A DNA stretch of 64,000 nt from Molossus alvarezi (lineage: Eukaryota; Chordata; Mammalia; Chiroptera; Molossidae). A program made the position numbers and the translations under genes. The notes below the pieces were generated by a model. The model was not told the DNA's origin, made no database searches, and saw only the letters and a list, made by a program, of their open reading frames with translations. The stretch covers positions 4,693,051 through 4,757,050 of the forward strand of contig CM073895.1 in NCBI GenBank assembly GCA_037176705.1, given 5' to 3'. Positions 46,346 through 57,904 of the stretch are shown piece after piece (the first letter of the stretch is position 1; the number at the start of each line of letters is the position of its first letter).

Positions 46346-48500
46346 ATTCTGGCTTTGAGGAATTCAGTATTTGTGGATTCTAGCCCAGTCCGAGAGGGAG
46401 AAGATTCTAGAAACTGCAGAGAACATTATCGCTGCACCATGCCCATCTCTGGCCCATACGAGCTGTGCAGACCCAGAAGGAGGAGGGGCCTGGGTGCAAC
46501 CTTGGGAACTTGGCCAAGACCACAGTGTCTGCGTTGTGTGACTGTGTTCTCTCTGTCCCCACCCTGCTGCGGCCCGTCCCTCGGCATGCCCACTCAGTCC
46601 TTGTGGGGTGGGCACCCTCACCATCACACCCTCCAGCTGTGGCTTCACGGACCCACATGCCAGGAGCACATGCCGGTGACCCGTCCTTCCTGGTTCAGGA
46701 CCTAATCCCGTGCCTGCAGGGAGTCAGCCCACCCCAGAATGTCCCATGTTCCTGACCTGGGAAGCCACCTCTCTTCCGTCCTTGCCCCCTCCTTGTGCCC
46801 GGAGTCTGCTTTGATTGAGGAACTCTCTAATACAGGATGGAAAAACCCAAGGGTATGAGAGTCACTGCACTTTATAGCCTTTTAAGGGCCTTTTAAAAAC
46901 AACGTTCATTCAATTTTTTTCCTTCTTTTCCTTTATGGGCTTTTTGGTACACACAGCACACAGTCCCACATAAAACGGCTAAGCATCATGATGGCGCAAA
47001 AACCCAGCTGACGTGAGGCCCGTGGGGTGTGGGCACTGCCTGGGAGGGTCTGATTCCAGGGCCCGGGCCTCGCGGACCCCGAGGGCAGGCTCGAGGCTCG
47101 GCGCCTTCCTGGGGAGGATGCTGATGCGCTCCACCCGGCCTCCAGCGTCAGCTACACATGTGGCTTGTTCCTGTTGCCGTGCTGGTCATCGCGTGGGAAG
47201 TTTGCCTTGTTTCTGTCAGCTGGTCCCATGTTGTGGCCTTTACCCTCAGGAGGCACCCAGGTGGGGGGATGGGGGGACGGGGGGGCTCCCATTTATTTCT
47301 CCTCCTAACCATGACTCTTCCTCTGTCCCCATAAACCAAAGTGCGTCCTACTCATTCCACAAGTTCCAATGTCTCATTATCCAAAGGACCTCTCAGACCC
47401 CCCAAAACACATGATCGTTCTGTCAGACCTGGAGGTTTGAGTTTGCTTTGCAGAATAGGAGCACGGCTTCCTGTTGATGGCTCGGTCACTCGGGGCTCGT
47501 ATCTGGGACCGGGCAGCCCAGTGGTGGGGACCCCACCAGTGAGACCTTCAGAGAATCAGAGAGGTTAAGTCGCTTGCCCAAGGCCACACAGGGGACCTGA
47601 GTCTGGGCAGCTGGAGCTGGAGCAGGGAGCGCCGGCCGGCACTCGTGTCTGAGCTCAGCCACCCTCTGCACACCTCCTCGCCCTCGCCGGCGCAGGGGCT
47701 CGGCTCCGGGGCTGTGGGGAGCAGGCCCTGACCCTTCTCGGCAGGCGTGTGCCTCCTCCCCAGATCGCTGTTTCCTTCCTGCTCTGTCAAAGGCTTCGTG
47801 TTTATTGATTGCTGTCTCCGGACCTTCGGTTTCCCTCTGCAGCTCGGGCAGTCTGGGAATGAGTCTCCAGCCCCATCAGCCCACTTCCTAATCAGCCCAA
47901 CTAATCAGCCAGGGCTTCAAGGGAGGGGTGCTGGGGGAAGGACAGAGGAGGACACCCTCTCCTGCCACCTCCTGTGCCTTGGGGTCATGTTAGAGGTCAG
48001 AGTCAGAGTGGGGGTGGGGAGGCTGCTGCTTGATTTTAGCCCAAAGGCTGGGGCCACAGAGGGCACCGGGGATGGAACCAGGGCTCTGGGGTCAGTTAGA
48101 CCTGGGTGGGGGCCCGGCTCGTGGCCCCAGGTGAGGTGCCGACCTTCTCACTGGGGAGGGTGGTAGTGCCCGGGGCAGTTCCTGTCCTTGTGGCTGTGGA
48201 GAGGGACCCGGGTTCTCCCAAGAGCCCCCTGGACCACACCTACACCCCTACCCCTCACTCCCATTGGATCACTGTGCTCTGGTTGGGGCCTGGGGCACCC
48301 CTGCGCTGCTCCCTGTGGGGAAGAAGCAGTTTGGATTGGGTGGGGCTTGACCGCCAGGGCTGGGATCTGACCTCTGTCCTACCCGGTGTGGGTGGGAGAG
48401 GACTCCGACCACCCAGAGAGATGCTGTCCATGATCTCCCAGGCGAAGCTGGGACGGAGGGCCCATGTTCCAGGAAGCGCACAGAGGCGAGTGTGGTTCCC
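46346..48500. other. Non-coding DNA with MIR fragments
   Basis: 47540-47640 is a plus-strand MIR piece ('agagaggttaagtcgcttgc', 'ccaaggccacacaggggacc'). 48070-48240 resembles a minus-strand MIR at lower confidence. No gene is supported elsewhere. Confidence 0.5.
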
Positions 48501-48612
48501 CGGGCGGCTCCGCGGCAGTTTCTAGTCCTTTCTGCCCTGGCGGCTCCGCGGCAGTTTCTAGTCCTTTCTGCCCGGGCGTCTCTGCGGCAGTTTCTAGTCC
48601 TTTCTGCCCGGG
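48501..48612 (+). repeat. 36-bp tandem repeat, three copies
   Basis: The unit CGGGCGGCTCCGCGGCAGTT plus TCTAGTCCTTTCTGCC repeats three times with few changes. The 36-bp period keeps frame, which makes the plus strand read as a repeated SPFCPG peptide; this is an artefact. Confidence 0.93.
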
Positions 48613-48964
48613 AGATGCCGCGGCTCCCTCTCCACTGAGCAGGTAGGACCGAGCCTCTGCTGTGTTCCAGGCACACTGCCTGCGACTCCTCAGTCCCCGA
48701 GTCCAGCTCCTTCCAGGGGTCCGGCCCAGTTCTGGCCCTGGCAGCCCGGTCTGTGCCCCAGCCCCCTGTAGGAGTTGGGGAGGCAGGTGAGACTCTGCCC
48801 CTCCCCGCCACCAGGTGCTTACTCAGGTGCATGCCATGTGCTTGACGTTCACCAACCTGACAGTCTCGGGGCCCGCGGGGGCTCCGCTCCGGGCCCGGTG
48901 TCCCTCCTCCCTCTGCCCGGCCTGATGACGGCTCGTTAGCACCCTCTCGGGCTGGTCCTCCTCA
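48613..48964. other. Non-coding DNA
   Basis: GC-rich with no recognised gene or repeat. Confidence 0.4.
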
Positions 48965-49140
48965 CTCTTGTGCTCACTGTTGGCTGTTAACAACAGTAAT
49001 TACAGTGTAGTTGTGAGATGAAAACATGACTAAATTATGACACTGCTTGTGTAACAATCTCTTAAAACTGACTCGGAGGCAACAGCTGCACAATTAGGCC
49101 ATAAATTCTCTGAAATGAACTTGTCGGTGGCAACGGTACC
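48965..49140. promoter_or_regulatory. Candidate conserved non-coding element
   Basis: AT-rich island with GTTAACAACAGTAATTACAG, ATGACTAAATTATGACAC and GCACAATTAGGCCATAAATT. GTTAAC and TAATTA cores and the absence of any recognised repeat fit an enhancer-like segment. Conservation was not tested. Confidence 0.45.
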
Positions 49141-50007
49141 TGTGTGGCAGTTGAGCGAGAGGTAACCAGGCTGAGCGGGCCCGGGGGGCAGCGCCAAGGA
49201 TGGCCTCACCAAGGAGGCAGCGTTGTTCTCCGTCATAATCCACTCGTTCTCCTGAACACGGGCGCTCGGTGCTGGCCCATCGGCCCCCTCTGCCCGCCGG
49301 GGCCTGGAGGCAGAGCCGACACCGGGGAATCGCTCCCGCCTTCAGGTGCGGCTTGTCCGGGCCCCGTCGGAGGCCCTGGCGGCGAGAGCCCGGGCAGCAT
49401 GGCCTTTGTGGGGGCCCCGGGGAACGTCCTGGGTGGGTAGCAAGGTCTGCCACTCCCAAGCTTACCAGGACGCTGAGCGTGAGGTCCCGAGGCGGCAGGC
49501 ACCTGGGGCGCGGGTCTGGGGGCCGGGAGACCCACGATTCAGTGGGGTCACGGAGGTGTGCTTCCCATTGGCCCCCTGGCGGAAAGCCTTGTATGCCCCA
49601 AATCTAAGGAGGGTGAAGACTAGTGGGTCGTTCAGCATGTTTTAGCCTCAGCGGCTCTGACTAGGTCGGTGACCTGACGCAGGGACACTTCCGGGGAGGC
49701 CCTGCTGCGTGTCTCCAGCTCGGCCCTCGGCAACACAGCCGCCTGCCGCTGCTGCCGTAACACGCCGCAGACCTGGTGGCTGGAAAGGACACACTCACTC
49801 TCTTCCATCTCCCACGTCGGAGACGGACACTCAGGGCTGCCGTCGAGGTGTCGGCAGGGCGGCTTCCAGAGGCCCCGCAGTCCTGGGCCCGTGGCCCCTT
49901 CCTCCCTCTCCAAGGCCGATGACGGAGGGCGAGCCCTGATCACCGCATCTCTCTGCTCCTCTCTGCTGCTTCCGTCTCCCTCCCTCCCACCCTCCCTCCC
50001 CTCTCTC
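49141..50007. other. GC-rich non-coding DNA
   Basis: No gene is supported. 49955-50007 is a CT-rich lead into the next SINE. Confidence 0.4.
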
Positions 50008-50187
50008 TTTTCCTCACCTGAGGATATTTTTACGTTTATCTTCAGACAGTGTGGGAGGGGGAGAAAGAGAGAGACACATTAATTGTGTCAAACCACAACT
50101 GAGGTATGTGTCCTTGGCCGGAATTGAACCTGTGACTCCCTGGTCCGCAGGCCAACGCTTTAACCGCTGAGCCAAACCAGCCAGGGC
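50008..50187 (-). mobile_element. VES-type bat SINE, copy 8, internally shortened
   Basis: It keeps the hairpin TCCTC-ACCT-GAGGA (50011-50024) and the tRNA-like head GCCCTGGCTGGTTTGGCTCA on the minus strand. It is about 60 bp shorter than the other copies because the middle, between the CT-rich block and the B-box side, is missing. Confidence 0.88.
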
Positions 50188-50189
50188 TT

Positions 50190-50394
50190 GCTTTTTTTTT
50201 TTTACATGTTTTTATTGATTTTTTAGAGAGAGCTAGAAACATGGATGTGAGAGAGAAACACGGATCAGCTGCCTCCTGCGCGCCCCCTACTGGGGATCAA
50301 GCCCACAACCCAGGCATGTGCCCTGACTGGAAATTGACTGGGACCTCTCAGCCCATGGGTGGACGCTCCACCCACTGAGCCACACCAGCCGGGC
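50190..50394 (-). mobile_element. VES-type bat SINE, copy 9, other subtype
   Basis: This copy abuts copy 8. Its tail reads AAAAATCAATAAAAACATG in SINE orientation with no TCCTC/GAGGA hairpin. The middle part follows the subtype of copies 1 and 10 ('gcgcgccccctactggggat'). Confidence 0.9.
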
Positions 50395-50829
50395 ATGTGT
50401 TCTTTCGTAAGGGCATGTGACTACACTGTGCCCCTGGACAGTCTCCCATCTCCAGCTCCGCGGGTCAGCAGGCTTAGTCGCACGGCCGTCTGAACTCCCT
50501 CTGGCTGTGTGCCGCGGCGTGCAGGTTCTGAGGACCAAGGCATGGAGCCCTTTAGGGGCACGCTGTTCTCCCCAGCAGAGGCAGGTGGAGTGCTGGGCCT
50601 TGGGCCGCTTTGCCCTTTGCCACTCTGAGCTAGGCACCGGCACGACTTGGGCTTGAGGAAGAGTGGCTGAGATGGTCGCAAGGGACATCAGGGACAGGAG
50701 GTGGGCTGTGTCAACAGCCTGGCTTGTCTGTGCAGGGGGCAGGCCACGTGTTTCGGGGACTCCTCGTTAGAGGATGGCATGGACTTACAGAAACAAAGCC
50801 CAGGGGCAGATGTGTCTCCCAGTATCAAC
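50395..50829. other. Non-coding DNA
   Basis: No gene or repeat is recognised between the two SINEs. Confidence 0.4.
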
Positions 50830-50844
50830 GAATGTGCTGAATCT

Positions 50845-51074
50845 GTTCGGCCGGTGTGGCTCAGTGGTTGAGCATTGACCCTGCACCAAGGGGTCACTGG
50901 TTCGATTCCCAGTCAGGGAACATGCCCAGGTTGTGGGCCCGATTCCCAGTGGGGGCATGCAGGAAGCGGCCAATCGATGTTCTCTCTCACTGATGTTTCT
51001 ATCTCTCTCTCTCCCCCTTCCTTTCTCTCTAAAATCAATAAAGAAAAAAAATAAAAAATAAAAAAAAAATAAAA
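50845..51074 (+). mobile_element. VES-type bat SINE, copy 10, well preserved
   Basis: The flank GAATGTGCTGAATCT is exact at 50830-50844 and 51075-51089. The A box TGGCTCAGTGG (50857-50867) and the B box GGTTCGATTCC (50899-50909) match the Pol III consensus. The tail is an A-rich (AAATA)n. It is the best-preserved copy of the subtype lacking the hairpin. Confidence 0.97.
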
Positions 51075-51089
51075 GAATGTGCTGAATCT

Positions 51090-51614
51090 TCTCCGTGGAG
51101 AAGGTGCAACCCCAGAAGCTGGCCCTAAAAGATTCAGGTCAGCGTTAACAATCCCCAAAATTAGTGAACACCACGCAAACCCCAGACGTTGCACAGGCCC
51201 GTGGGCAGGAGTCACGCGTGGCTTTGATAGCCTTCACCGCTCTGGGTCCGCAAAGCGCGTCAGTCACGGATGCCGCCCGCCGCCCGCCTCCTCCCTCTGC
51301 ATCCCGGCCCGGCCTCCCCTCCCGGCCAGCTTTCCTGATGATTTGCAGGCATCTCCCTGGACCTGCCCGCACAACAGATTTCTGGAGCGTGTCCTCAGGG
51401 ACCTCCAGCTCCAGGCCTATTACTGAAGTTCGTCACCCAGAAAATCTGTTGACGGGACCATTCTCTCTGGACTGCAAGCAAATTGGGAAATTTGAATGGG
51501 ATGCAATAAGCCAGCAATAAAACAGCCTCCAAGAAGTGCACGGATCACTCTCCTCCCGGCCTGCGTCCACCCTCCTCTGCGGCTTCCCGAGCTGTCAGCC
51601 TCTGGGGTGGCCAC
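51090..51614. other. Non-coding DNA
   Basis: No gene is supported. 51420-51535 is AT-balanced, with GGAAATTTGAATGGGATGC, and may belong to the conserved block downstream. Confidence 0.4.
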
Positions 51615-52045
51615 ATACAGTATTTATTTTTTTTAATTAAGCTGCGTGGCTGTGTGCTCACCCTCCACAGATGCTTTATAAAGCCCAGCCTTATAAGTTG
51701 CTGAAAGTTTTTATTATTATTTTTTTTTAGCGGATAGTAAAATTAAGCAGTTATTAGTATTCACGAAAAATGCTCGTGGCAGGCCTCACACACGTAATGA
51801 GAAGCCACCTGCAGTTCAAAGCAGTACTTGATAATGCTGTAATTAGATTTGAGATGCAAAAAAGCTCATTAAAATTAAATAACATATTTGTCACTGTTTT
51901 AAGAGGTACAGACTGCCTAGAACCATGCTGGTCTCTTGACCTTGAGTCTTTCGGCGGAGTCCTTGCTGCCAACAATCGGAAAATAACATCAGCAATTCTG
52001 CAGAGTCCTGAAAGCGTGCTCCTCCTCGCCTGTTTGTGTTGAAAA
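51615..52045. promoter_or_regulatory. Strong candidate conserved non-coding element
   Basis: This AT-rich 430-bp block has no simple repeat beyond one TTA run, no transposon that I recognise, and no long frame with a plausible domain. It contains GATAATGCTGTAATTAGATT, GCTCATTAAAATTAAATAAC and AGTAAAATTAAGCAGTTATT. Dense TAAT/ATTA cores resemble homeodomain-bound developmental enhancers. I infer this from texture alone. Confidence 0.5.
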
Positions 52046-53214
52046 GAATCACACAGCTATCCAGGGGAAATCACAGGCGTGCACGGCGTGTTTGGGGAGG
52101 ACAGGGCGACCCGAACCCTCTCCACACAGGCAGTTCAAATAACGCCGACGGGAGAGGCTGTGCACTGGGGAGGCTGGGCTGGGGGCTCTGCAGGACGTGG
52201 GGACACCGTGACGAGGTCTGCGGGGAGTGGCCACGTGGACATCTGGCACCATGCTCCCCCCCGCCCCCCCACCGCCCGCATGATGCCACTTGCTCAGAGC
52301 AGGCCCTGGGTTACTGAGAATCACCTGGCAGCAAGTCCAGGACCGGAGAGGTGTGTCCCGCACTTCCAGCAGGCCACAGACCCGTCGGGGAGACAAGGCA
52401 CAGAACGGCCGGGAGCCAGGAGGTACGTATTGTTCACGAAAGCAGCTGATGCCAACTTGAGTGCATCTTGCATAACCAGCCTGCGTTACCTTCGTAAGCC
52501 TCTCCGCGGTCTGGGTTGGCCCCGACTGTCCCTTCTGCCTTGAGGAGGGGAAGGCTGCGGCCTGAAGTCTTGTAGTCAGTAGGTGGCTGAGCCAGGATGC
52601 AACTCCAGCTCTGACCTCCCGCAGACCCCTGCTTGGTTTGCGAAGCAGCCGGGCCCTGGCCAGAGCAGAGACCCGGGGAGGGAGACCACCGGAACCCACC
52701 GGGACTCAGTGTGCCCACTGTCAGGCCGATCATGTTCTAAAAACTGCACGTCTGTGACTCATTGTATCCCCATAGCAACTCTGTTACTCCACTTGACAGA
52801 TCTGGAAACTGAGGCACGAGAAACCAAAGAACCAGCCCAGGGGCGCCAGGTAGCGGCGGCAGAGCTGAGATTAAGTTCTGCCCTTGACTGATACTCTGAA
52901 CCTCCTCTCTCGAAAGCTGGGAAGCTGTCTACGGGGGAAGGGTGTCATCTGCAAGCACCACGGTCATCTTCATTCTTGGTGGAAGACACTGCGAGTTGTA
53001 TCCGAGCGTGGAGACCAGGGCGGTCTGCGGGGCAGCAGCTGTGGCCCGGAGGCGAGTGGACACGGGGAAGACAGCAGGGTGTGCTCGGAGGCCTGGTGTG
53101 GCTTTGAGGCTGGGGCCCCGAGGAGCCCGTCTGCGGCTGGCTGCCTCCCCAGGGCCGCTGGGTTGATTTTCCAGGCTGACTCTCGGCACTGGGTCCGGAT
53201 TTAGTTCTGTGCAG
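52046..53214. other. Non-coding DNA with MIR at 52730-52890
   Basis: 52730-52890 follows a plus-strand MIR ('actccacttgacagatctgg', 'aaactgaggcacgagaaacc'). 52540-52620 has wording like the 3' part of another MIR. No gene is supported. Confidence 0.55.
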
Positions 53215-53480
53215 AGTTTGTCTTTCAACGTCCAGCTCAAATGTCACCTCTTCTGCAAAGACTCCTCCAGCCCCTGAAACCCAGCTAACCACCCTCCCCT
53301 GGGCTCCCACACACTGGATGCCTGAGAACAGTCTTATCACCTCGACTCCGATTTATGTGTTTACAAGTCCGTCTGTCCAGTCGACAGGAACGTCCCGAGC
53401 AGGTCCCCTGCCACCAGGCCGCTGTGGCCTTGGGCCTGGCAGGGCTGTGCACACAGTAGGTGCTCAATAAAAGATGAGTA
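53215..53480 (+). repeat. LINE-2 3' end
   Basis: 'cagctcaaatgtcacctctt', 'ctgcaaagactcctccagcc' and 'cacagtaggtgctcaataaa' follow the L2 3' terminus in order, including the end of the element. Confidence 0.85.
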
Positions 53481-53534
53481 CAGGACTGACCGGCCAGGTG
53501 ACTGAATTCGATTTAGTTCCACAGACCCTTCCAG

Positions 53535-53735
53535 AGCACGTACCCCTTCGCCTGGCGGGCTCCTGTGTCCTCACAGCAAGCCCTGGGGTCAGCTCTGTGG
53601 CTCTCTGCAGCCGAGGAAAGGGAGGCACGGGAGGGCCGGTCCCGTGTCCATGTCACACAGCTAGATGTGGCACGGCTGGGCCTGGAAACCCCGCCGGTCC
53701 CGGGGAGATGCCTGCTCACGGCAGCCCTGCAGAGG
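53535..53735 (+). repeat. MIR fragment
   Basis: 'cacagcaagccctggggtca', 'gccgaggaaagggaggcacg' and 'tgtcacacagctagatgtgg' follow plus-strand MIR order with heavy GC drift. Confidence 0.6.
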
Positions 53736-55489
53736 AGCGCCTCTAACCGGGCGTCTCTGGGCTTAATTCTTATCTTACTTTCTAAAAACTTGTCTCAATT
53801 TAGGGAGGTTTGGAAAAAGTGTCTGGGCTGCGATGCGCTCACGGCGGCCTCGGTGGGCGGCGGCGGCGGGCCCGGTGGGCGGTGGGTCCATGGTATGGGC
53901 GGGCGGCACTTGCAGGACCCCTGGAAGGGTGAGCTTCGGGAGGAACTGAGGGGTCTCCTGTCACCCCTGCCCCTTTCGGCTTCCTTGGGCTCATGGCCCA
54001 TCACCATCACGGTTGAGGGGGAAGAAACAAACACAGCTGGGTGCTGTTAAGGCTGCGACGAGGGGTGTGTGCTGCGTGGGCAAGAAGGGGTCTGCTGCTG
54101 AGTCCTGCTCTTCGGGTGCTTGGGGGGCCCCCTTTGTGGTCACCGTGGTGGCCATGGGCACTGAGGAGCGTGAAGACCCAAGGCCCACAGACTCGTTTCC
54201 TTGAGACATCATGTCGCTGGGGGAGGGGCTTTTCCTGCGAGGAGGGGGTGCGGGCAGTGACCTTCCAGGTTGTAGCATTTTGAGGGATCGATCGCATTGA
54301 TCTGAGCCTGTTCACTCTCAGCCTCCAGAGGACGTGGATACCACACGCCGGCCCGGCCTCAGGTGTGGGGCCTGGGGTGCAGGGGGCTAGCCCTCATCTC
54401 TCTGGCTGGGAGGCACCGCCTCTGACACGGGCGGTGGGGTCTGCGGGGTGTCCCAGGAGAGAGGGCGGAGCGGGGGAGACCCCTTTTCCAGGAGTGGGAG
54501 ATTTGGGGGCAGCCAATCCAGGATCTTCCGGGATGGGAATCGTTCTGTTCTGTCCTAGTCCAAGCCTCGGCCTCAGGTGGCCCTCCCCACTGTCCCGCTA
54601 ATGTGCCCGCACTGGCCCTGCTGGTCCCCAGCTGTGTGGGGTGGGGGTGGAGGGACCAGCGCCTGCCCGGCTGCTGCCTCAGGCCTCTCCGAGGTCCCTT
54701 TGCTGGAGCGTCTGCTCCGCGTTGGGCACACGGTGCAGTGGGAACAGGCAGGCAGGGTCCTGCTTGAAGACCGACAGGTACCCGGGCTCCCCCACTGCCC
54801 AGCCGACAGGCCCGCTCCTCCCCAAGCCCTGCTTAATGCCGCCTAACTTCGTCCTAACTAGCCGGCAAGGTCAGCTCGTCCTTGCTGGGAGGTGGGCTGG
54901 CGTGAGGGAGCCCAAGTCCCAGGCCCAGGAGTGGGTGGAGGAGAGCCCGCCCCTCCCCCGGCCCCTCCCTCATTGGCCCCGCCCCTCCCTCCTGGGGCTG
55001 TGCTTTCGGCCTCAAACCGCTCCTGGCCCCTCGCCCTCTGGCCCCTCCTGCCCTTCTCTCTGGCTGCCGCTGCCACCCCGGCCTGGCGCCCTGGCAGGAG
55101 CCCTGGTGATTGATAAGGCTGTCTGAGCTGTGACCTATAAACCCTGTTCTTCAGAGGGTGCCTGTTCTTGCATTAAATGCCTCGGACAGGAGGCTCAGCC
55201 TCAGGAGTGTCGTGGAGACGGTTTCCGCTGACGGAGGACATGACCTTTAAAACCCCACGTAAAGGAATCAGAGCTGCTCAGAGAATAATGGGGCAGAGAG
55301 GTGCCAAGACTGCGTGTCCCCTGCCTGCCGGGCCCAGCCCTCCCTCAGCCTCCCAGAGGATGTAGGGTCATAGGCCCCGGGGCACCCTCACCGGGCCTGG
55401 AGGCCCGATGAAGCCCTTTGGGGCTGGGAAGTAGCGACTGTGCCCTGACCCCGCTCTTGTAGGAGTGAAAGCATCCCTCACCACCGCTT
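53736..55489. other. GC-rich non-coding DNA
   Basis: No gene is supported. 53740-53830 is AT-balanced ('cttatcttactttctaaaaa') and could be a small conserved piece. Overlapping frames on both strands carry no domain. Confidence 0.4.
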
Positions 55490-55772
55490 GGGAGCTCTGT
55501 AGGGTGCAGCAGGGTCCTGGGAGCTCTGGGTTGGGGTGAGGGTCTTGGGAGCTCTGTAGGGTGCAGCAGTGTCCTGGGAGCTCTGGGTTGGGGTGAGTCT
55601 TGGGAGTTCTGTAGGGTGCAGCAGTGTCCTGGGAGCTCTGGGTTGGGGTGAGGGTCTTGGGAGCTCTGTAGGGTGCAGCAGCGTCCTGGGAGCTCTGGGT
55701 TGGGGTGAGGGTCTTGGGAGCTCTGTAGGGTGCAGCAGCGTCCTGGGAGCTCTGGGTTGGGGTGAGAGTCTT
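55490..55772 (+). repeat. 57-bp minisatellite, five units
   Basis: Units start GGGAGCTCTGTAGGGTGCAG at 55490, 55547, 55602, 55659 and 55716. Four units are 57 bp and the second is 55 bp. Each unit contains GGGAGCTCTG twice, so the unit itself arose from a shorter duplication. The minus strand reads as a proline-rich repeat peptide, an artefact. Confidence 0.97.
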
Positions 55773-56061
55773 GGGAGGTCTGGGTGTCTCTTCTGCTTCA
55801 ACTCGGAGGACTGTCATGGAGCCTGGGAGAAGCACTGTGCCTCATTCCCTCCTTCCTCTGAGACCTTGGGTCTTTGTTACTTGGGCAGAAAATGTGCGTG
55901 GTTGTGGCTGCTACTCTCCAATGTCAGATGTTGGAGGCCTGCACCCCTGGCAGTGGCCGCTTCGAGGGTCCACACAGGTACCTTATACCAGAGAGGCTAC
56001 ATTTGCCCCCTCACCTGCCCCCACAGACAAGTGGTAATACATAGAAAGATACTGCTCATTG
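55773..56061. other. Non-coding DNA
   Basis: No gene or repeat is recognised. Confidence 0.4.
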
Positions 56062-56075
56062 CCTCTGTATTTTTT

Positions 56076-56319
56076 TTTTGTTATCCTCGCCCAAGGACAT
56101 TTTTTTCCATTTTTTGTTCAGATCGAGTGGGAGGGAGCTGGGGGGAGGGGGGGAGAGAAACATCGACGTGAAAGGGACACATCAAGTGGCTGCCACCTGC
56201 ACAACCAACCAATGCAGGGGACAAACTGCAACCGAGTACGTGCCCTTAGCAGGAACCGAACCCGGGTCTCTCTGGACCACAGGCCGATGCTCTAACCGCT
56301 GAGCTAAACCAGCCAGGGC
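56076..56319 (-). mobile_element. VES-type bat SINE, copy 11
   Basis: The flank CCTCTGTATTTTTT is present at 56062-56075 and 56322-56335. The hairpin has one mismatch (TCCTC-GCCC-AAGGA). The minus strand starts GCCCTGGCTGGTTTAGCTCA. Confidence 0.95.
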
Positions 56320-56335
56320 GCCCTCTGTATTTTTT

Positions 56336-56799
56336 AAGAAAACTTTGCGGCATGTGTTGCTCTGGTGCCTGGGTTCTCCTCTCTAAGGGGCCTCTTAAAA
56401 AGCAGTTAGTGTGCCTTGCTGGTAGGATGCCACCAGGAATTCTCTGGAAGGAGGACCAGGAGGCTTCTCGCAGAGACGAGTTGGCTGCGGGCCTGTGGGT
56501 CTCTCTGCTGTCCCGACACCCTCTGTAAGGGTTCGGGGGAGCAGGCAGGGTCTGCTGGGGAACGAGCTGTCCTGTGTTGAGGGTTGGTGGCCCCCCCCCC
56601 CAGGGAGCGCGGAGCCGCAGGTGGAGATCTGGTTGTTACCACACAGAGAGGCTGGGGCTTCTCTTGGAGACCTGCCCAGGCCTCTCTCACCTGGGTGCAT
56701 GGTGCCGGGGTGGGAGAGAGACAGCTTTCTGCACCAAGACGCAGCTGGGAGGGCTTGGCAGGGCCCTTTCCTGGGAGATGTATGTGATGTATGCAGCAT
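56336..56799. other. Non-coding DNA
   Basis: No gene is recognised. A run of ten C lies near 56592. Confidence 0.4.
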
Positions 56800-57108
56800 G
56801 GTGTGTGTGTTGCAGTGTCTGTGAACGCATGCCTGTGTGTGCATTTGTGTGACATCATACAAGTGTGTGTGTGTGTTGCAGTGCCTGTGAGTGCACGCCT
56901 GGGTGTGCTTATGTGTGTATTTGTGTGCCATCATACAAGTGTGTGTGTGTGTTGCAGTGCCTGTGTGTGCATGCCGCATGCCTGTGTGTGCTTATGTGTG
57001 CATTTGTGTGCCATCATACAAGTGTGTGTGTTGCAGTGCCTGTGTGTGCTTATGTGTGCATTTGTGTGCCGTCATACGAGTGTGTGTGTGCCCTGTGTGT
57101 GCACCAGT
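56800..57108 (+). repeat. TG-rich array with about 77-bp higher-order period
   Basis: GTTGCAGTG occurs near 56808, 56875, 56952 and 57030, giving periods of about 67, 77 and 78 bp. Within each unit are (TG)n runs, GTGTGCCATCATACAAG and TGTGCATTTG. The C/V/H-rich open frames are artefacts. The sequence can adopt Z-DNA in the TG runs. Confidence 0.93.
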
Positions 57109-57354
57109 GTGCATGGCACGTAGCCCGGTCTTACCTGGGGAGCAGAGGCCCCCGTTATAAATAAGGCTCATTCTCATACTCCCAGTCGGCCAGGGAGTGC
57201 AATCAGCAGACCAAAGGCGATTCATTTCAGCCGCCCGTCAGGGAAGCTAAATGTGGTTTATCAGCCCCTCTGGCTCAGAGCGGGCTGGACGGCGGGGCTC
57301 CTCCAGATGGAGGGAGGGGACAGGTCGGCGATTGTGCCCTGAGTCCTCCGCAGG

Positions 57355-57540
57355 AAAAGAATGACGTGCTGCCTGTTAGCTAATCAGCACCGAGGAGAAA
57401 GTCCTGACAACAAGTAAAAAAAACTTAGCTGGTCATAAAATCAGGGACTTTTTATGCTGGATTTTATGGGAACATTTCCACTTTGGGAGTTATTAGAGTT
57501 AGTGCTGGTCGGGACAGAAGCTGCATTTGCATACCGCCCC
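57355..57540. promoter_or_regulatory. Candidate conserved non-coding element
   Basis: CTGTTAGCTAATCAGCACCG, TTAGCTGGTCATAAAATCAG and TTTATGCTGGATTTTATGGG lie in a short repeat-free AT-rich island. GCTAATCAG resembles a homeodomain-type site. This is inferred. Confidence 0.45.
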
Positions 57541-57904
57541 TGCTGGAGGCTGGATGGAGCCTGCATGCGGCATTAACTGCAGACCGGGGACCCTTTCAGA
57601 AGCCAAACAGGATGACATTTATTGCAAGCTCGATGCCGCGCGGCTGGCTCTAGTCACTGCTTCTTGTGTCCTGTGCAGTGTCGACGCTCTGCCTTGGGAC
57701 CTTTCTGGGACTCCTGGCCGCAGCTTCTTGTCAGGAGCAAGTTGGAGCCTTTGGAGTGGGGGAGGGGCAGTGGGGATGCCTCCAGAGAGGGGAGGGCTTT
57801 GCAGCACTACCCTCCGTCCAGGCACCTGCTGGAGGCCGCCCCAGGAGGGACTGCCCGGGAAGAGTCAGGCCCCACACCAGGAGGAAGAGAATTTCTCCCA
57901 ACAC
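57541..57904. other. Non-coding DNA
   Basis: No gene or repeat is recognised. Confidence 0.4.

Noticed and set aside
50845..50920. tRNA gene
   Set aside because: A and B boxes are present, but the sequence continues into a SINE body with an A-rich tail and target duplications, so it is a SINE head.
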